NCBI RefSeq assembly: GCF_003172955.1
Contig: NZ_QGKR01000179.1
Location: forward strand, 1 to 54,937
DNA: 54,937 bases
Reading direction: 5' to 3'
Source: Micromonospora acroterricola
Lineage (GTDB): Bacteria > Actinomycetota > Actinomycetes > Mycobacteriales > Micromonosporaceae
How positions within the stretch are numbered: the first letter of the stretch is position 1; each line of letters opens with the position of its first letter. The position numbers and the translations under genes were made by a program. Positions 35,130 to 46,920 of the stretch are shown in pieces. The notes beneath the pieces are model-generated. The model searched no databases. It was not told where the DNA came from and was given only the letters and a program-made list of their open reading frames with translations.

Positions 35130-36419
35130 GTGGAGACCGAGACGAGCACCTTCTGGGGGCCGGATTTCGCCCAGCTCAGGGCCACCGACCCGGAGATCGC
35201 CGGGGTGGTCCTCGGCGAGCTGGACCGGTTGCGCGGCGGCCTGCAACTGATCGCCAGCGAGAACCTGACCTCGCCGGCGGTGCTGGCGGCGCTCGGTTCG
35301 ACGCTGACGAACAAGTACGCCGAGGGCTATCCGGGCCGGCGCTACTACGGCGGCTGCGCCGAGGTGGACCGGGCCGAGGAGATCGGCATCGCCCGGGCGA
35401 AGGAGCTCTTCGCCGCCGAGCACGCCAACCTCCAGCCGCACTCCGGCGCGAGCGCCAACCTGGCCGCGTACGCCGCTCTGGTGCAGCCGGGGGACACGGT
35501 GCTGGCGATGGACCTGCCGCACGGCGGGCACCTGACGCACGGCAGCCGGGTGAACTTCTCCGGCAGGTGGTTCGCCACGGTCGGCTACACCGTTCGACCG
35601 GACACCGAGCTGATCGACTACGACGAGGTGCGGGACCTGGCGCGGGCGCACCGGCCCAAGATGATCATTTGCGGCGCCACCGCGTACTCCCGGTTGATCG
35701 ACTTCGCCCGGTTCCGGGAGATCGCCGACGAGGTCGGCGCGTACCTGATGGTGGACGCGGCGCACTTCATCGGTCTGGTCGCCGGCCGGGCGATCCCGTC
35801 CCCGGTGCCGTACGCCGACGTCGTCTGCGCCACCACGCACAAGGTGCTGCGTGGCCCGCGCGGCGGCATGATCCTCTGCCGCGAGTCGCTGGCGCAGCGG
35901 ATCGACAAGGCGGTCTTCCCGTTCACCCAGGGCGGCCCGCTGATGCACGCGGTCGCCGCCAAGGCGGTCGCGCTGCGCGAGGCCGCGCAGCCCGAGTTCC
36001 AGACGTACGCCAGCCAGGTGGTCAGCAACGCCCAGGCCCTCGCCGCCGGGCTGGCCGCCGAGGGCATGCGCCCGGTGTCCGGCGGCACCGACACCCACCT
36101 CGCCCTGATCGACCTGCGCGAGTCGGGGGTGACCGGCGCCGAGGCCGAGGCCCGCTGCGACGCCGCCTCGATCACCCTCAACAAGAACGCCATCCCGTAC
36201 GACCCGCAGCCGCCGATGGTGGCCTCCGGTATCCGGGTGGGCACGCCCAGCGTCACCACCCAGGGCATGCGGGAGGGGGAGCTGCGGCAGGTGGCCGTCC
36301 TGATCGCCCGTGCGGTACGCACCGATCCCGGCGCCCCGGGCGGTGCCGACGAGCTGACCCGGATCGGCGCCGACGTGGCCGAGCTGGTGGCGGCCTTCCC
36401 GGCGTACCCCCGTGGCTGA
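35130..36419 (+). CDS. glyA: Serine hydroxymethyltransferase
   Basis: 429 aa from GTG 35130; an upstream ATG (35103) lies before the putative -10 and is rejected. [20 protein letters not shown] start ([10 protein letters not shown]), [22 protein letters not shown] and the PLP lysine in [13 protein letters not shown] are present. It converts serine plus tetrahydrofolate to glycine and methylene-THF. The 8-nt overlap with the next gene couples it to the atp cluster. M. tuberculosis and Streptomyces have rfe/wecA in this interval; it is missing here. Confidence 0.95.
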   Translation: METETSTFWGPDFAQLRATDPEIAGVVLGELDRLRGGLQLIASENLTSPAVLAALGSTLTNKYAEGYPGRRYYGGCAEVDRAEEIGIARAKELFAAEHANLQPHSGASANLAAYAALVQPGDTVLAMDLPHGGHLTHGSRVNFSGRWFATVGYTVRPDTELIDYDEVRDLARAHRPKMIICGATAYSRLIDFARFREIADEVGAYLMVDAAHFIGLVAGRAIPSPVPYADVVCATTHKVLRGPRGGMILCRESLAQRIDKAVFPFTQGGPLMHAVAAKAVALREAAQPEFQTYASQVVSNAQALAAGLAAEGMRPVSGGTDTHLALIDLRESGVTGAEAEARCDAASITLNKNAIPYDPQPPMVASGIRVGTPSVTTQGMREGELRQVAVLIARAVRTDPGAPGGADELTRIGADVAELVAAFPAYPRG

Positions 36420-36837
36420 GCCCGTGGTCGTCGAGGCCGACGCCGACCGGCGGTGGCGACTGCGACACCTGCCGGTGCTCCTGGCCGCGTCGGTGGCGCT
36501 GGCCGCCGTCGCCGCGGTGGTCGGCGGGGCGACCGGTGGCACGACCGCCGCGTTCGGCGCGGCGGCCGGCGTCGGCGTCACGGTGCTCAGCTACACCCTC
36601 ACCACGGTGGTGCTGGCGTGGGCCGACCAGATCAATCCGCAGTTGCTGCTGCCGCTCGGGCTGGGCCTGTACGCGCTGAAGTTCACCCTGCTGGGTGTGG
36701 TGATGGTGGCGGTGGCGTCCACCGGCTGGCCCGGGTTGGTGCCGCTCTGCCTCGGCATCGTCGCCGGGGTGGCAGTGTGGACCGCGGTGCACATCTGGTG
36801 GCTGACCAGCGTGCACGCCCGTCGGCCGCGGGGCTGA
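36412..36837 (+). CDS. Membrane protein at atp locus, AtpI-like
   Basis: 141 aa with four hydrophobic segments (about 20-42, 46-68, 76-97, 104-128) and little else conserved. Position upstream of atpB and topology suggest the ATP synthase protein I group, which helps c-ring assembly or Mg uptake. Rv1303 has the same place. GTG 36412 lies inside the end of glyA. Confidence 0.7.
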   Translation: MAEPVVVEADADRRWRLRHLPVLLAASVALAAVAAVVGGATGGTTAAFGAAAGVGVTVLSYTLTTVVLAWADQINPQLLLPLGLGLYALKFTLLGVVMVAVASTGWPGLVPLCLGIVAGVAVWTAVHIWWLTSVHARRPRG

Positions 36838-36959
36838 CCTGGCGCGCGACCGGTCGTCCCACAGATCGGACGCGCCGCAACCTGTCGGCCACCGGTCATT
36901 TTCCCGAGGGCGGAAGGGGAGTAGCGTGCCCACAGACGACGCGGCCCCCGAGATGCCCA

Positions 36960-36975
36960 CACAACCACGGTTGTG
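36960..36975. promoter_or_regulatory. Palindrome upstream of atp genes
   Basis: CACAACC/GGTTGTG arms separated by 2 nt, 52 nt before ATG 37027, in the only sizeable gap (189 nt) ahead of the atp genes. A second small hairpin (GAGGC/GCCTC) follows at 36983-36995. Operator or mRNA structure; no regulator can be named. Confidence 0.4.
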
Positions 36976-37026
36976 CGGGGGGTGAGGCACAGCCTCGTCT
37001 TCCCGGCTGATATCGTTCGCCCCGTC

Positions 37027-37263
37027 ATGGCTGGTGACCAAACCCCCCGTCCCGCCGGCGAACCGGACGACATTCCGTCCGGCGCCGGTCAGGGTTGGAC
37101 CGCGCTCAGCTACCTCATCGGAGGCATGCTCGTGTGGGGTTTCATCGGCTGGCTGGTCGACCAGTGGCTCGACACCGGCGGCGTTGCCACCGGGATCGGC
37201 GTCGTGCTCGGCATGGCCGGGGGGATCATCCTGGTCGTCCGCCGGCTCGGCACGCCTACTTAG
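37027..37263 (+). CDS. AtpZ/AtpI family protein
   Basis: 78 aa from ATG 37027; the frame opens earlier (36973) but the longer form lacks a Shine-Dalgarno. Two TM helices enclose the typical FIGWLVDQWLDTG and IGVVLGMAGGIILVVRR. Such proteins are assembly factors or Mg/Ca transporters of ATP synthase operons. It lies 11 nt before atpB. Confidence 0.85.
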   Translation: MAGDQTPRPAGEPDDIPSGAGQGWTALSYLIGGMLVWGFIGWLVDQWLDTGGVATGIGVVLGMAGGIILVVRRLGTPT

Positions 37264-37274
37264 GAAGGGACGCG

Positions 37275-38072
37275 GTGTTCGGACAGGCGAACGTTCTGGC
37301 AGCGGGCCAGGCGGCATTCCCACCCACTGTGGAGGACTTCTACCTGCCCAGCATCCTGCCCTGGGGTGCACACGAGTCGTACTGGTTCACCAAGATCACG
37401 GCGATGGTCTGGATCGCGGTTGGCGTTCTGATCATCTTCTTCCTGGCGAGCTACCGGAACCCGCAGCTGGTGCCGACCAAGAAGCAGTGGTTCGCCGAGT
37501 CGATCTACGGCTTCGTGCGGAACAACATCGCGGTCGACATGATCGGTCACGCTGGTGTGCGTTTCGCTCCGTACTTCACCACGCTGTTCTGCTTCGTGCT
37601 GCTGACGAACTCGTTCGCGATCATCCCGTTCTTCCAGATCTCGCCGAACTCGCACATCGCCTTCCCGGCGATCCTCGCGATCATCAGCTACGTGCTGTTC
37701 AACTACATCGGCATCAAGCAGCACGGCTTCGTGAAGTACTTCAAGAACTCGCTGATCCCGCCGGCACCGTGGTACATCCTGCCGCTGCTGATCCCGATCG
37801 AGCTCTTCTCGACCTTCATCGTCCGGCCGTTCTCGCTCGCGGTACGTCTCTTCGCGAACATGTTCGCCGGCCACATGCTTCTGCTGGTCTTCACGCTCGG
37901 CGGCTTCGCGATGCTGAGCGCCAACGCCTGGCTGGCGCCGGTCTCGGTGCTCTCCTGGGTGATGACCATCGCGCTCACCTTCCTCGAGTTCCTGGTGATC
38001 GTCCTGCAGGCCTACGTCTTCACCGTCCTCACCGCCAGCTACGTGCAGGGCGCGCTCGCCGAAGAGCACTGA
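37275..38072 (+). CDS. atpB: ATP synthase Fo subunit a
   Basis: 265 aa from GTG 37275 with AGGAAGGGA upstream (37262-37270). Five to six TM helices. The essential proton-channel Arg is in RPFSLAVRLFANMFAGH. Together with the c-ring it forms the two proton half-channels. First gene of the standard order B-E-F-H-A-G-D. Confidence 0.96.
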   Translation: MFGQANVLAAGQAAFPPTVEDFYLPSILPWGAHESYWFTKITAMVWIAVGVLIIFFLASYRNPQLVPTKKQWFAESIYGFVRNNIAVDMIGHAGVRFAPYFTTLFCFVLLTNSFAIIPFFQISPNSHIAFPAILAIISYVLFNYIGIKQHGFVKYFKNSLIPPAPWYILPLLIPIELFSTFIVRPFSLAVRLFANMFAGHMLLLVFTLGGFAMLSANAWLAPVSVLSWVMTIALTFLEFLVIVLQAYVFTVLTASYVQGALAEEH

Positions 38073-38120
38073 TCCACCGCACCAACCGTTGTCGTCCCGC
38101 GTGAGAGTCACGCGTGATAA

Positions 38121-38372
<252 letters not shown>

Positions 38373-38398
38373 TCCCGCCCTTAGACCGGGAGGTAACC

Positions 38399-38938
38399 AT
38401 GTACTTCCTCGCCGCTGAGGGTGGTGAGTCGACCCACAACCCGATCATCCCGCTCTGGCAGGAGATCGTGGTCGGTTCGGTCGCCTTCGCCGTGCTCTGC
38501 TTCGTGCTGATGAAGTTCGTCTTTCCCCGCATGGAGCAGACGTTCCAGGCTCGGGTCGACGCGATCGAGGGCGGCATCAAGCGCGCCGAGGCCGCCCAGG
38601 CCGAGGCGAACCAGCTGCTCGAGCAGTACCGTGCCCAGCTCGCCGAGGCCCGGACCGACGCCGCGAAGATCCGCGACGACGCCCGGGCCGACGCCGAGGG
38701 GATCCGGCAGGACGTCCTCGCCAAGGCGCGGGAAGAGTCCGACCGGATCATCGCGGCCGGCAAGGACCAGCTCGCCGCCGAGCGGGCCACCATCGTGCGC
38801 GAGCTGCGCTCCGAGGTTGGCGCGATCGCGGTCGACCTGGCCAGCAAGATCGTTGGTGAGTCGTTGGCCGACGAGGCACGGCGCAAGGGCACCGTGGACC
38901 GGTTCCTGAGCGGTCTCGAGAGCACGGGGGCCCGCTGA
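38399..38938 (+). CDS. atpF: ATP synthase Fo subunit b
   Basis: 179 aa. One N-terminal TM helix (about 24-44) and a long charged helix (about 45-150, KRAEAAQAEANQLLEQYRAQ) that forms the peripheral stalk. GGGAGGT precedes ATG 38399. The stop overlaps the atpH start (TGATG). Confidence 0.96.
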   Translation: MYFLAAEGGESTHNPIIPLWQEIVVGSVAFAVLCFVLMKFVFPRMEQTFQARVDAIEGGIKRAEAAQAEANQLLEQYRAQLAEARTDAAKIRDDARADAEGIRQDVLAKAREESDRIIAAGKDQLAAERATIVRELRSEVGAIAVDLASKIVGESLADEARRKGTVDRFLSGLESTGAR

Positions 38939-39759
38939 TGCAGGCCGCCAGCCGGGAGTCGTACAAGATCGCGGCCGAGCGCCTCGACGCGTACGTCCGC
39001 GACACCGACCCGGTCGCGGTGGCCCACGCGGCGAACGATCTGCTCGCCGTCGCCGGGCTGCTGCGGCGGGAGCCGCGGTTGCGCCGGGCGCTCTCGGACC
39101 CGGCGCGGACCGGCGCGGACCGCGCCGAACTGCTCGGCGGAATGCTGCGCGGCAAGATCGGCGACGGGGCGATCGACCTGCTCGCCACGGTGGTCTCCGG
39201 CCGCTGGTCGACGCCGACCGAGCTGCTCGACGGCGTCGAGCGGCTCGGCGTGGAGGCCGTGCTGGCCAGCGTCGACGCGGCCGGCGACCTGGGCGAGGTC
39301 GAGGACGAGCTGTTCCGTTTCGGGCAGGTCGTCGCCGGCGAGCCCGCGCTCGCCGCGGTGCTGTCCAACTCGGCGAGCCCGGTGGACCAGCGGGGCGTCC
39401 TGGTCGGCGAACTGCTGGCCGGCAAGACTCGCCTGGCGACCGTTCGCCTCATCGAGGTGGCGCTGGCCGGCTTCGGAGGGCGCTCCTTCGCCGGATCGCT
39501 CACCCGGCTCGTGGAACTCGCCGCCGAACGGCGGGACCGTCAGGTGGCGTACGTCACCGTGGCGGCCCCGTTGAGTGACGAGGAGGAGCAGCGCCTGGGC
39601 GCGAGCCTCGCCGCGATATACGGTCGAGAGGTCTCCGTCAAGCAGACGGTCGACCCCCACGTCCTGGGTGGCGTGAGCGTTCGGGTCGGTTCCGACCTGT
39701 ACGACGGCACCATCCTGCGCCGCCTCAACGAGACCCGCAACGCGCTCGCGAAGCGCTGA
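38938..39759 (+). CDS. atpH: ATP synthase F1 subunit delta
   Basis: 273 aa, in the ~270-aa size class of actinomycete delta subunits, longer than E. coli's 177. OSCP-fold pieces: ANDLLAVAGLLRREPRLRRALSD near the start and the C-terminal GGVSVRVGSDLYDGTILRRLNE. It connects the peripheral stalk to the F1 head. Confidence 0.95.
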   Translation: MQAASRESYKIAAERLDAYVRDTDPVAVAHAANDLLAVAGLLRREPRLRRALSDPARTGADRAELLGGMLRGKIGDGAIDLLATVVSGRWSTPTELLDGVERLGVEAVLASVDAAGDLGEVEDELFRFGQVVAGEPALAAVLSNSASPVDQRGVLVGELLAGKTRLATVRLIEVALAGFGGRSFAGSLTRLVELAAERRDRQVAYVTVAAPLSDEEEQRLGASLAAIYGREVSVKQTVDPHVLGGVSVRVGSDLYDGTILRRLNETRNALAKR

Positions 39760-39876
39760 GCGGCTCCGCCGCCCAGCGGTGGGGCGGCTTCGCCGCGCAG
39801 CGCCCGGAATGACAGACGCCATTCGGACCGGTCGGTACTAGGTATCCCGGGCCCCTGAATTTTAAGGAAGCAGAGG
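39760..39876 (+). promoter_or_regulatory. atpH-atpA gap with hairpin
   Basis: The largest gap inside atpB-atpD. A GC hairpin (GCGGCTCCGCCGCC with GGCGGCTTCGCCGC, about 39760-39797) is followed by GGTACTAGGTAT and then AAGGAAG ahead of ATG 39877. It could attenuate between Fo and F1 genes or mark an RNA processing site. Confidence 0.4.
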
Positions 39877-41529
<1,653 letters not shown>

Positions 41530-41533
41530 TCCC

Positions 41534-43899
<2,366 letters not shown>

Positions 43900-43921
43900 C
43901 AGCCCCATCGGTTCCGCGACA

Positions 43922-43956
43922 AAAAGACTGCCCCGGCAATGCCGGGGCAGTCTTTT
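43922..43956 (+). terminator. Strong intrinsic terminator after atpD
   Basis: 16-bp perfect stem (43922-43937 with 43941-43956), 3-nt loop, with the 3' arm ending in TTTT. It separates atpD from the LCP gene and atpC. Confidence 0.92.
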
Positions 43957-44126
43957 GTTCATCTTCGCGTCCTATCATCGCCGCGGTCCGTTACTCGTGG
44001 TCGTCAGTTGCGAACCACCCGAGATACGGTCGTTCCGCGCGCTCATCTGCACGAGCGTTGATATCTGCAACCTTTCGGCTGCGTGCGCCCGTCTCCTACT
44101 CGTGGGCGTAACGAACGGAGATGCTC

Positions 44127-45263
44127 GTGGGTAAGGCCGGCAAGAGTGGCCGCAAGTCGTCCATCTGGCGGGGCGTGCCGCGCTGGGCCAGGATCTGCAC
44201 GGTGTTCGGCACCGTGCTGACCATGCTCAGCGGGGCCGTGCTGGTCGGCACCGAGGTGCTGATGGCCCGCTACGAGGGCGCGGTCGGCAAGGCCGACCTC
44301 TTCGGCGACCAGGCGGCCGGGGCTCAGGCCAGGAAGAGCGACATCAAGGGCCCGCTCAACATCCTGCTGGTCGGCATCGACCCGCGTACGCCGACGGCGG
44401 CGCCACTGGCCGACTCGGTCATGGTGCTGCACGTGCCGGCCTCGATGGACCGGGCGTACCTCTTCTCGCTGCCCCGCGACCTCTACGTCGACATCCCGGC
44501 GTTCCCCAAGTCGAACTTCAACGGCACCACCGACAAGCTCAACGCCGCCATGTCGTTCGGCAGTCGGGTGCCGGGCGAGAACCCCGACGCGGCACGCGGC
44601 TTCGAGTTGCTGGCCACCACGGTGCAGAAGGTGACCGGGATCAAGCGGTTCGACGGCGGAGCGATCATCAACTTCACCGGCTTCCAGAAGATCGTCGACG
44701 CGATGGGCGGCGTCGACCTGTACATCGAGCGCGACGTGAAGTCGGAGCACAAGCAGCCGGACGGCAAGCCCCGGCCCGGCAACACGCGCGGTGAGGGCTA
44801 CGTCGGCCCCCAGGCGATCTACAAGAAGGGCACCCACCACCTCAGCGGGTGGCAGGCGCTGGACTACGTCCGGCAGCGCTACCCGAAGAACGGTGTCCCG
44901 GACGCCGACTACGGCCGGCAGCGCCACCAGCAGCAGTTCGTCAAGGCGATGGTGGGCCAGGCGTTCAGCGCCGACGTGGTGGCCAACCCGCTCAAGCTGG
45001 ACAAGGTGCTCCGCGCCGCCGGGCAGTCGCTGATCTTCAACGGCCGGGGCAACAGCGTGGTCGACTTCGGCATCGCCCTGAAGAACATCCGGCCCAACAC
45101 CATCCAGATGATCAAGCTGCCCGGCGGTCCGGTCTTCGAGGGTTCGAAGTACAAGGGTGAGCAGTTCCAGTCCGGCGTGCCGGACTTCTTCGACGCCCTG
45201 CACAATGAACAACTGGACCCGTTCCTCTTGGAGCACCCGGAGTTCCAGAACAAGGCCAAGTAG
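44127..45263 (+). CDS. LytR-CpsA-Psr (LCP) family protein
   Basis: 378 aa from GTG 44127; ACGGAG ends directly at ATG 44121, too close for that codon, but suits the GTG 6 nt on. One TM helix (about 22-45) then an extracytoplasmic LCP domain: LNILLVGIDPR, ADSVMVLHV, FSLPRDLYVDIP, and a C-terminal LDYVRQRY arginine motif. LCP enzymes transfer undecaprenyl-linked polymers onto peptidoglycan. It interrupts the normally contiguous atpD-atpC pair. Confidence 0.9.
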   Translation: MGKAGKSGRKSSIWRGVPRWARICTVFGTVLTMLSGAVLVGTEVLMARYEGAVGKADLFGDQAAGAQARKSDIKGPLNILLVGIDPRTPTAAPLADSVMVLHVPASMDRAYLFSLPRDLYVDIPAFPKSNFNGTTDKLNAAMSFGSRVPGENPDAARGFELLATTVQKVTGIKRFDGGAIINFTGFQKIVDAMGGVDLYIERDVKSEHKQPDGKPRPGNTRGEGYVGPQAIYKKGTHHLSGWQALDYVRQRYPKNGVPDADYGRQRHQQQFVKAMVGQAFSADVVANPLKLDKVLRAAGQSLIFNGRGNSVVDFGIALKNIRPNTIQMIKLPGGPVFEGSKYKGEQFQSGVPDFFDALHNEQLDPFLLEHPEFQNKAK

Positions 45264-45313
45264 CCGTGGCGCGGCTCTCCCCACCCGCCTTGGGGGCGCG
45301 TCGGCGTCACGAC

Positions 45314-45319
45314 TAGACT
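45314..45319 (+). promoter_or_regulatory. -10 element for atpC
   Basis: TAGACT, 33 nt before GTG 45353, where AAGGAG (45342-45347) supplies a Shine-Dalgarno. An independent promoter is needed if the LCP gene is not always cotranscribed. Confidence 0.4.
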
Positions 45320-45352
45320 TTCGGCAATCCGTCGCCGCAGCAAGGAGACAGC

Positions 45353-45634
45353 GTGGCACAGCAGCTTCACGTCGAGCTCGTCGCCGTCGAGGAGAAGGTC
45401 TGGTCCGGTGAGGCCGAGATGGTCGTCGCCCGGACGACCGAGGGTGAGCTTGGCGTCCTGCCGGGGCACGCCCCGCTGCTCGGCCAGCTCGCCGAGCCCG
45501 GCCAGGTCCGCATCAAGCTGGCCGGCGGTGAGCAGCTCGCCTACGACGTGGCCGGCGGCTTCCTCTCGGTGAGCGCCGACGGCGTCACCGTGCTGGCCGA
45601 GAGCGCGACCCCGGTCTCCGCACAGAGTCGCTGA
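45353..45634 (+). CDS. atpC: ATP synthase F1 subunit epsilon, short form
   Basis: 93 aa. The N-terminal beta-sandwich is complete ([54 protein letters not shown]). The usual C-terminal helical hairpin (about 35-45 more residues, present in the 121-aa M. tuberculosis protein) is missing. That hairpin inhibits ATP hydrolysis in many bacteria. The stop is genuine in this frame and DUF2550 follows 12 nt later. Confidence 0.93.
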   Translation: MAQQLHVELVAVEEKVWSGEAEMVVARTTEGELGVLPGHAPLLGQLAEPGQVRIKLAGGEQLAYDVAGGFLSVSADGVTVLAESATPVSAQSR

Positions 45635-45646
45635 GCCGTACCGCGG

Positions 45647-46102
45647 ATGGAGATCGTCGAGGGATTCGGGATCGGCGTCGCCGTCATCCTCGCTGCGCTC
45701 CTCATCCTGTTCGTCCGTCGGGCCCTGGTCACTCGTAGCGGTGGCATCATCCGGCTCAGCGTCCGGGTCTCCACGATGCTCGACGGCCGCGGCTGGTCGC
45801 CGGGCTTCGGCCGGTTCGCCGGTGACGAGCTGCGCTGGTACCGGATGTTCAGCTTCGCGCTCCGACCCAAGCGGGTGCTCTCCCGGAAGGACCTCGCGGT
45901 GGAGCGCCGCCGCTTGCCGGAGGGCCAGGAACGCCTCTCCATGCCGGCCGACTGGGTGATCCTCCGCTGTACCAGTCACCACGCACCGGTGGAGATCGCC
46001 ATGGCGCGGTCGACAGCGACCGGTTTCCTCTCCTGGCTCGAGGCCGCCCCTCCGGGGGCGGTCTCGCCGCGTATGGCCTCCCAGGACTGGCCGGCTGCCT
46101 GA
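45647..46102 (+). CDS. DUF2550 membrane protein (Rv1312-like)
   Basis: 151 aa with one N-terminal TM helix (about 5-25) and a cytoplasmic DUF2550 domain (GRGWSPGFGRFAGDELRWYRMFS, RRLPEGQERLSMPADWVIL). Function unknown, but it follows atpC in M. tuberculosis and Streptomyces. Confidence 0.9.
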   Translation: MEIVEGFGIGVAVILAALLILFVRRALVTRSGGIIRLSVRVSTMLDGRGWSPGFGRFAGDELRWYRMFSFALRPKRVLSRKDLAVERRRLPEGQERLSMPADWVILRCTSHHAPVEIAMARSTATGFLSWLEAAPPGAVSPRMASQDWPAA

Positions 46103-46119
46103 TTCCCCTCACCGTGGGG

Positions 46120-46189
46120 GGTTTCCGGGGAGCCCACCCGCTCCGGGCGGTCAGGCTTGATCCCTCCGCGGGCGGGCTCCCCGGAAACC
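46120..46189. repeat. Hairpin element with conserved 26-nt loop, copy 1
   Basis: Stem arms 46120-46141 and 46168-46189 (22 bp, one A/C mismatch) around a 26-nt loop (46142-46167) containing GGTCAGGCTTGATCCCT. The loop is the same as in copy 2 (53912-53937) at all but one position, while the stems share no sequence. The loop can fold on itself (GGG/CCC and TCA/TGA). It begins 18 nt past the DUF2550 stop, between convergent genes, so termination is one likely role. Confidence 0.9.
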
Positions 46190-46237
46190 CTGCCGGGGCG
46201 CTGTGCGTCGTTCAGGCGCCCTTTTCGCCAACTGCCG

Positions 46238-46372
46238 TTACCGGGTGGCGATCAGTTCTGCCTTGTCGCCGAGGAGCCAGCCCCAGCTACGCGTGGCGGC
46301 CCCCAGATCGGGAACCCAGATCTCGACGTGGTGTAGCGCGCCGACGGTCAGCGCTTTCCGCCCGGCACCCAT
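46238..46372 (-). pseudogene. Truncated VOC/glyoxalase-family gene remnant
   Basis: A 44-codon frame from ATG 46372 contains VGALHHVEIWVPDL and SWGWLLGDK, the first beta-alpha segment of vicinal-oxygen-chelate proteins, then runs into unrelated codons and stops. Full proteins are ~120-150 aa. The start overlaps the end of the adenosyltransferase gene by 25 nt. Probably a 3'-deleted relic. Confidence 0.6.
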
Positions 46373-46920
46373 AGCACATCTCCCGCCGGATTTGCCGTTC
46401 TTGACAGGATAAAGAGCAGATCGGAGAGCCGGTTGAGATACTTTGCCGGGAGCGTGCTGGTCCGCTCCGGGTCGTGGCTGACCAGGGCCCACGCTGCCCG
46501 TTCGGCGCGCCGGGCGGTGGTTCGCGCCACGTGCAGCAGCGCCGCGCCCGCGGTGCCGCCGGGGAGGATGAAGGAGTCGAGCTTGCTCAGGCGTGCGTTG
46601 TACTCGTCGCACCATCCCTCGAGGCGCTCGACGTACTCCTCGGTCACCCGCAGCGGCGGGTACTTCGGCTCCGGCTCGACCGGCGTGGACAGGTCGGCGC
46701 CCACGTCGAACAGGTCGTTCTGCACCGACGCCAGCACGGCCCGCAGTTCCTCGTCGAGCTGGCCCAGGGCGAGGGCCACGCCGATCGCCGCGTTGCACTC
46801 GTCGACGTCCGCGTACGCGGCGATCCGCGGATCGGTCTTCGGCACCTGCTCGTTGTTGCTCAGCCTGGTCATGCCGGCGTCGCCGGCCTTGGTGTAGATG
46901 CGCGTGAGGTGGACGGCCAT
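46348..46920 (-). CDS. Cob(I)alamin adenosyltransferase, PduO type
   Basis: 190 aa from ATG 46920. [63 protein letters not shown] and [12 protein letters not shown] are the PduO/MMAB signatures. It makes adenosylcobalamin from cob(I)alamin and ATP, the cofactor of the mutase at 51183. The Rv1314c homologue sits at the same place, before murA. Confidence 0.94.
   Translation of the reverse strand: MAVHLTRIYTKAGDAGMTRLSNNEQVPKTDPRIAAYADVDECNAAIGVALALGQLDEELRAVLASVQNDLFDVGADLSTPVEPEPKYPPLRVTEEYVERLEGWCDEYNARLSKLDSFILPGGTAGAALLHVARTTARRAERAAWALVSHDPERTSTLPAKYLNRLSDLLFILSRTANPAGDVLWVPGGKR

Noticed and set aside
45264..45352. atpC called a pseudogene because of length
   Set aside because: Intact beta-sandwich, good Shine-Dalgarno and immediate downstream DUF2550 gene indicate a functional short epsilon.
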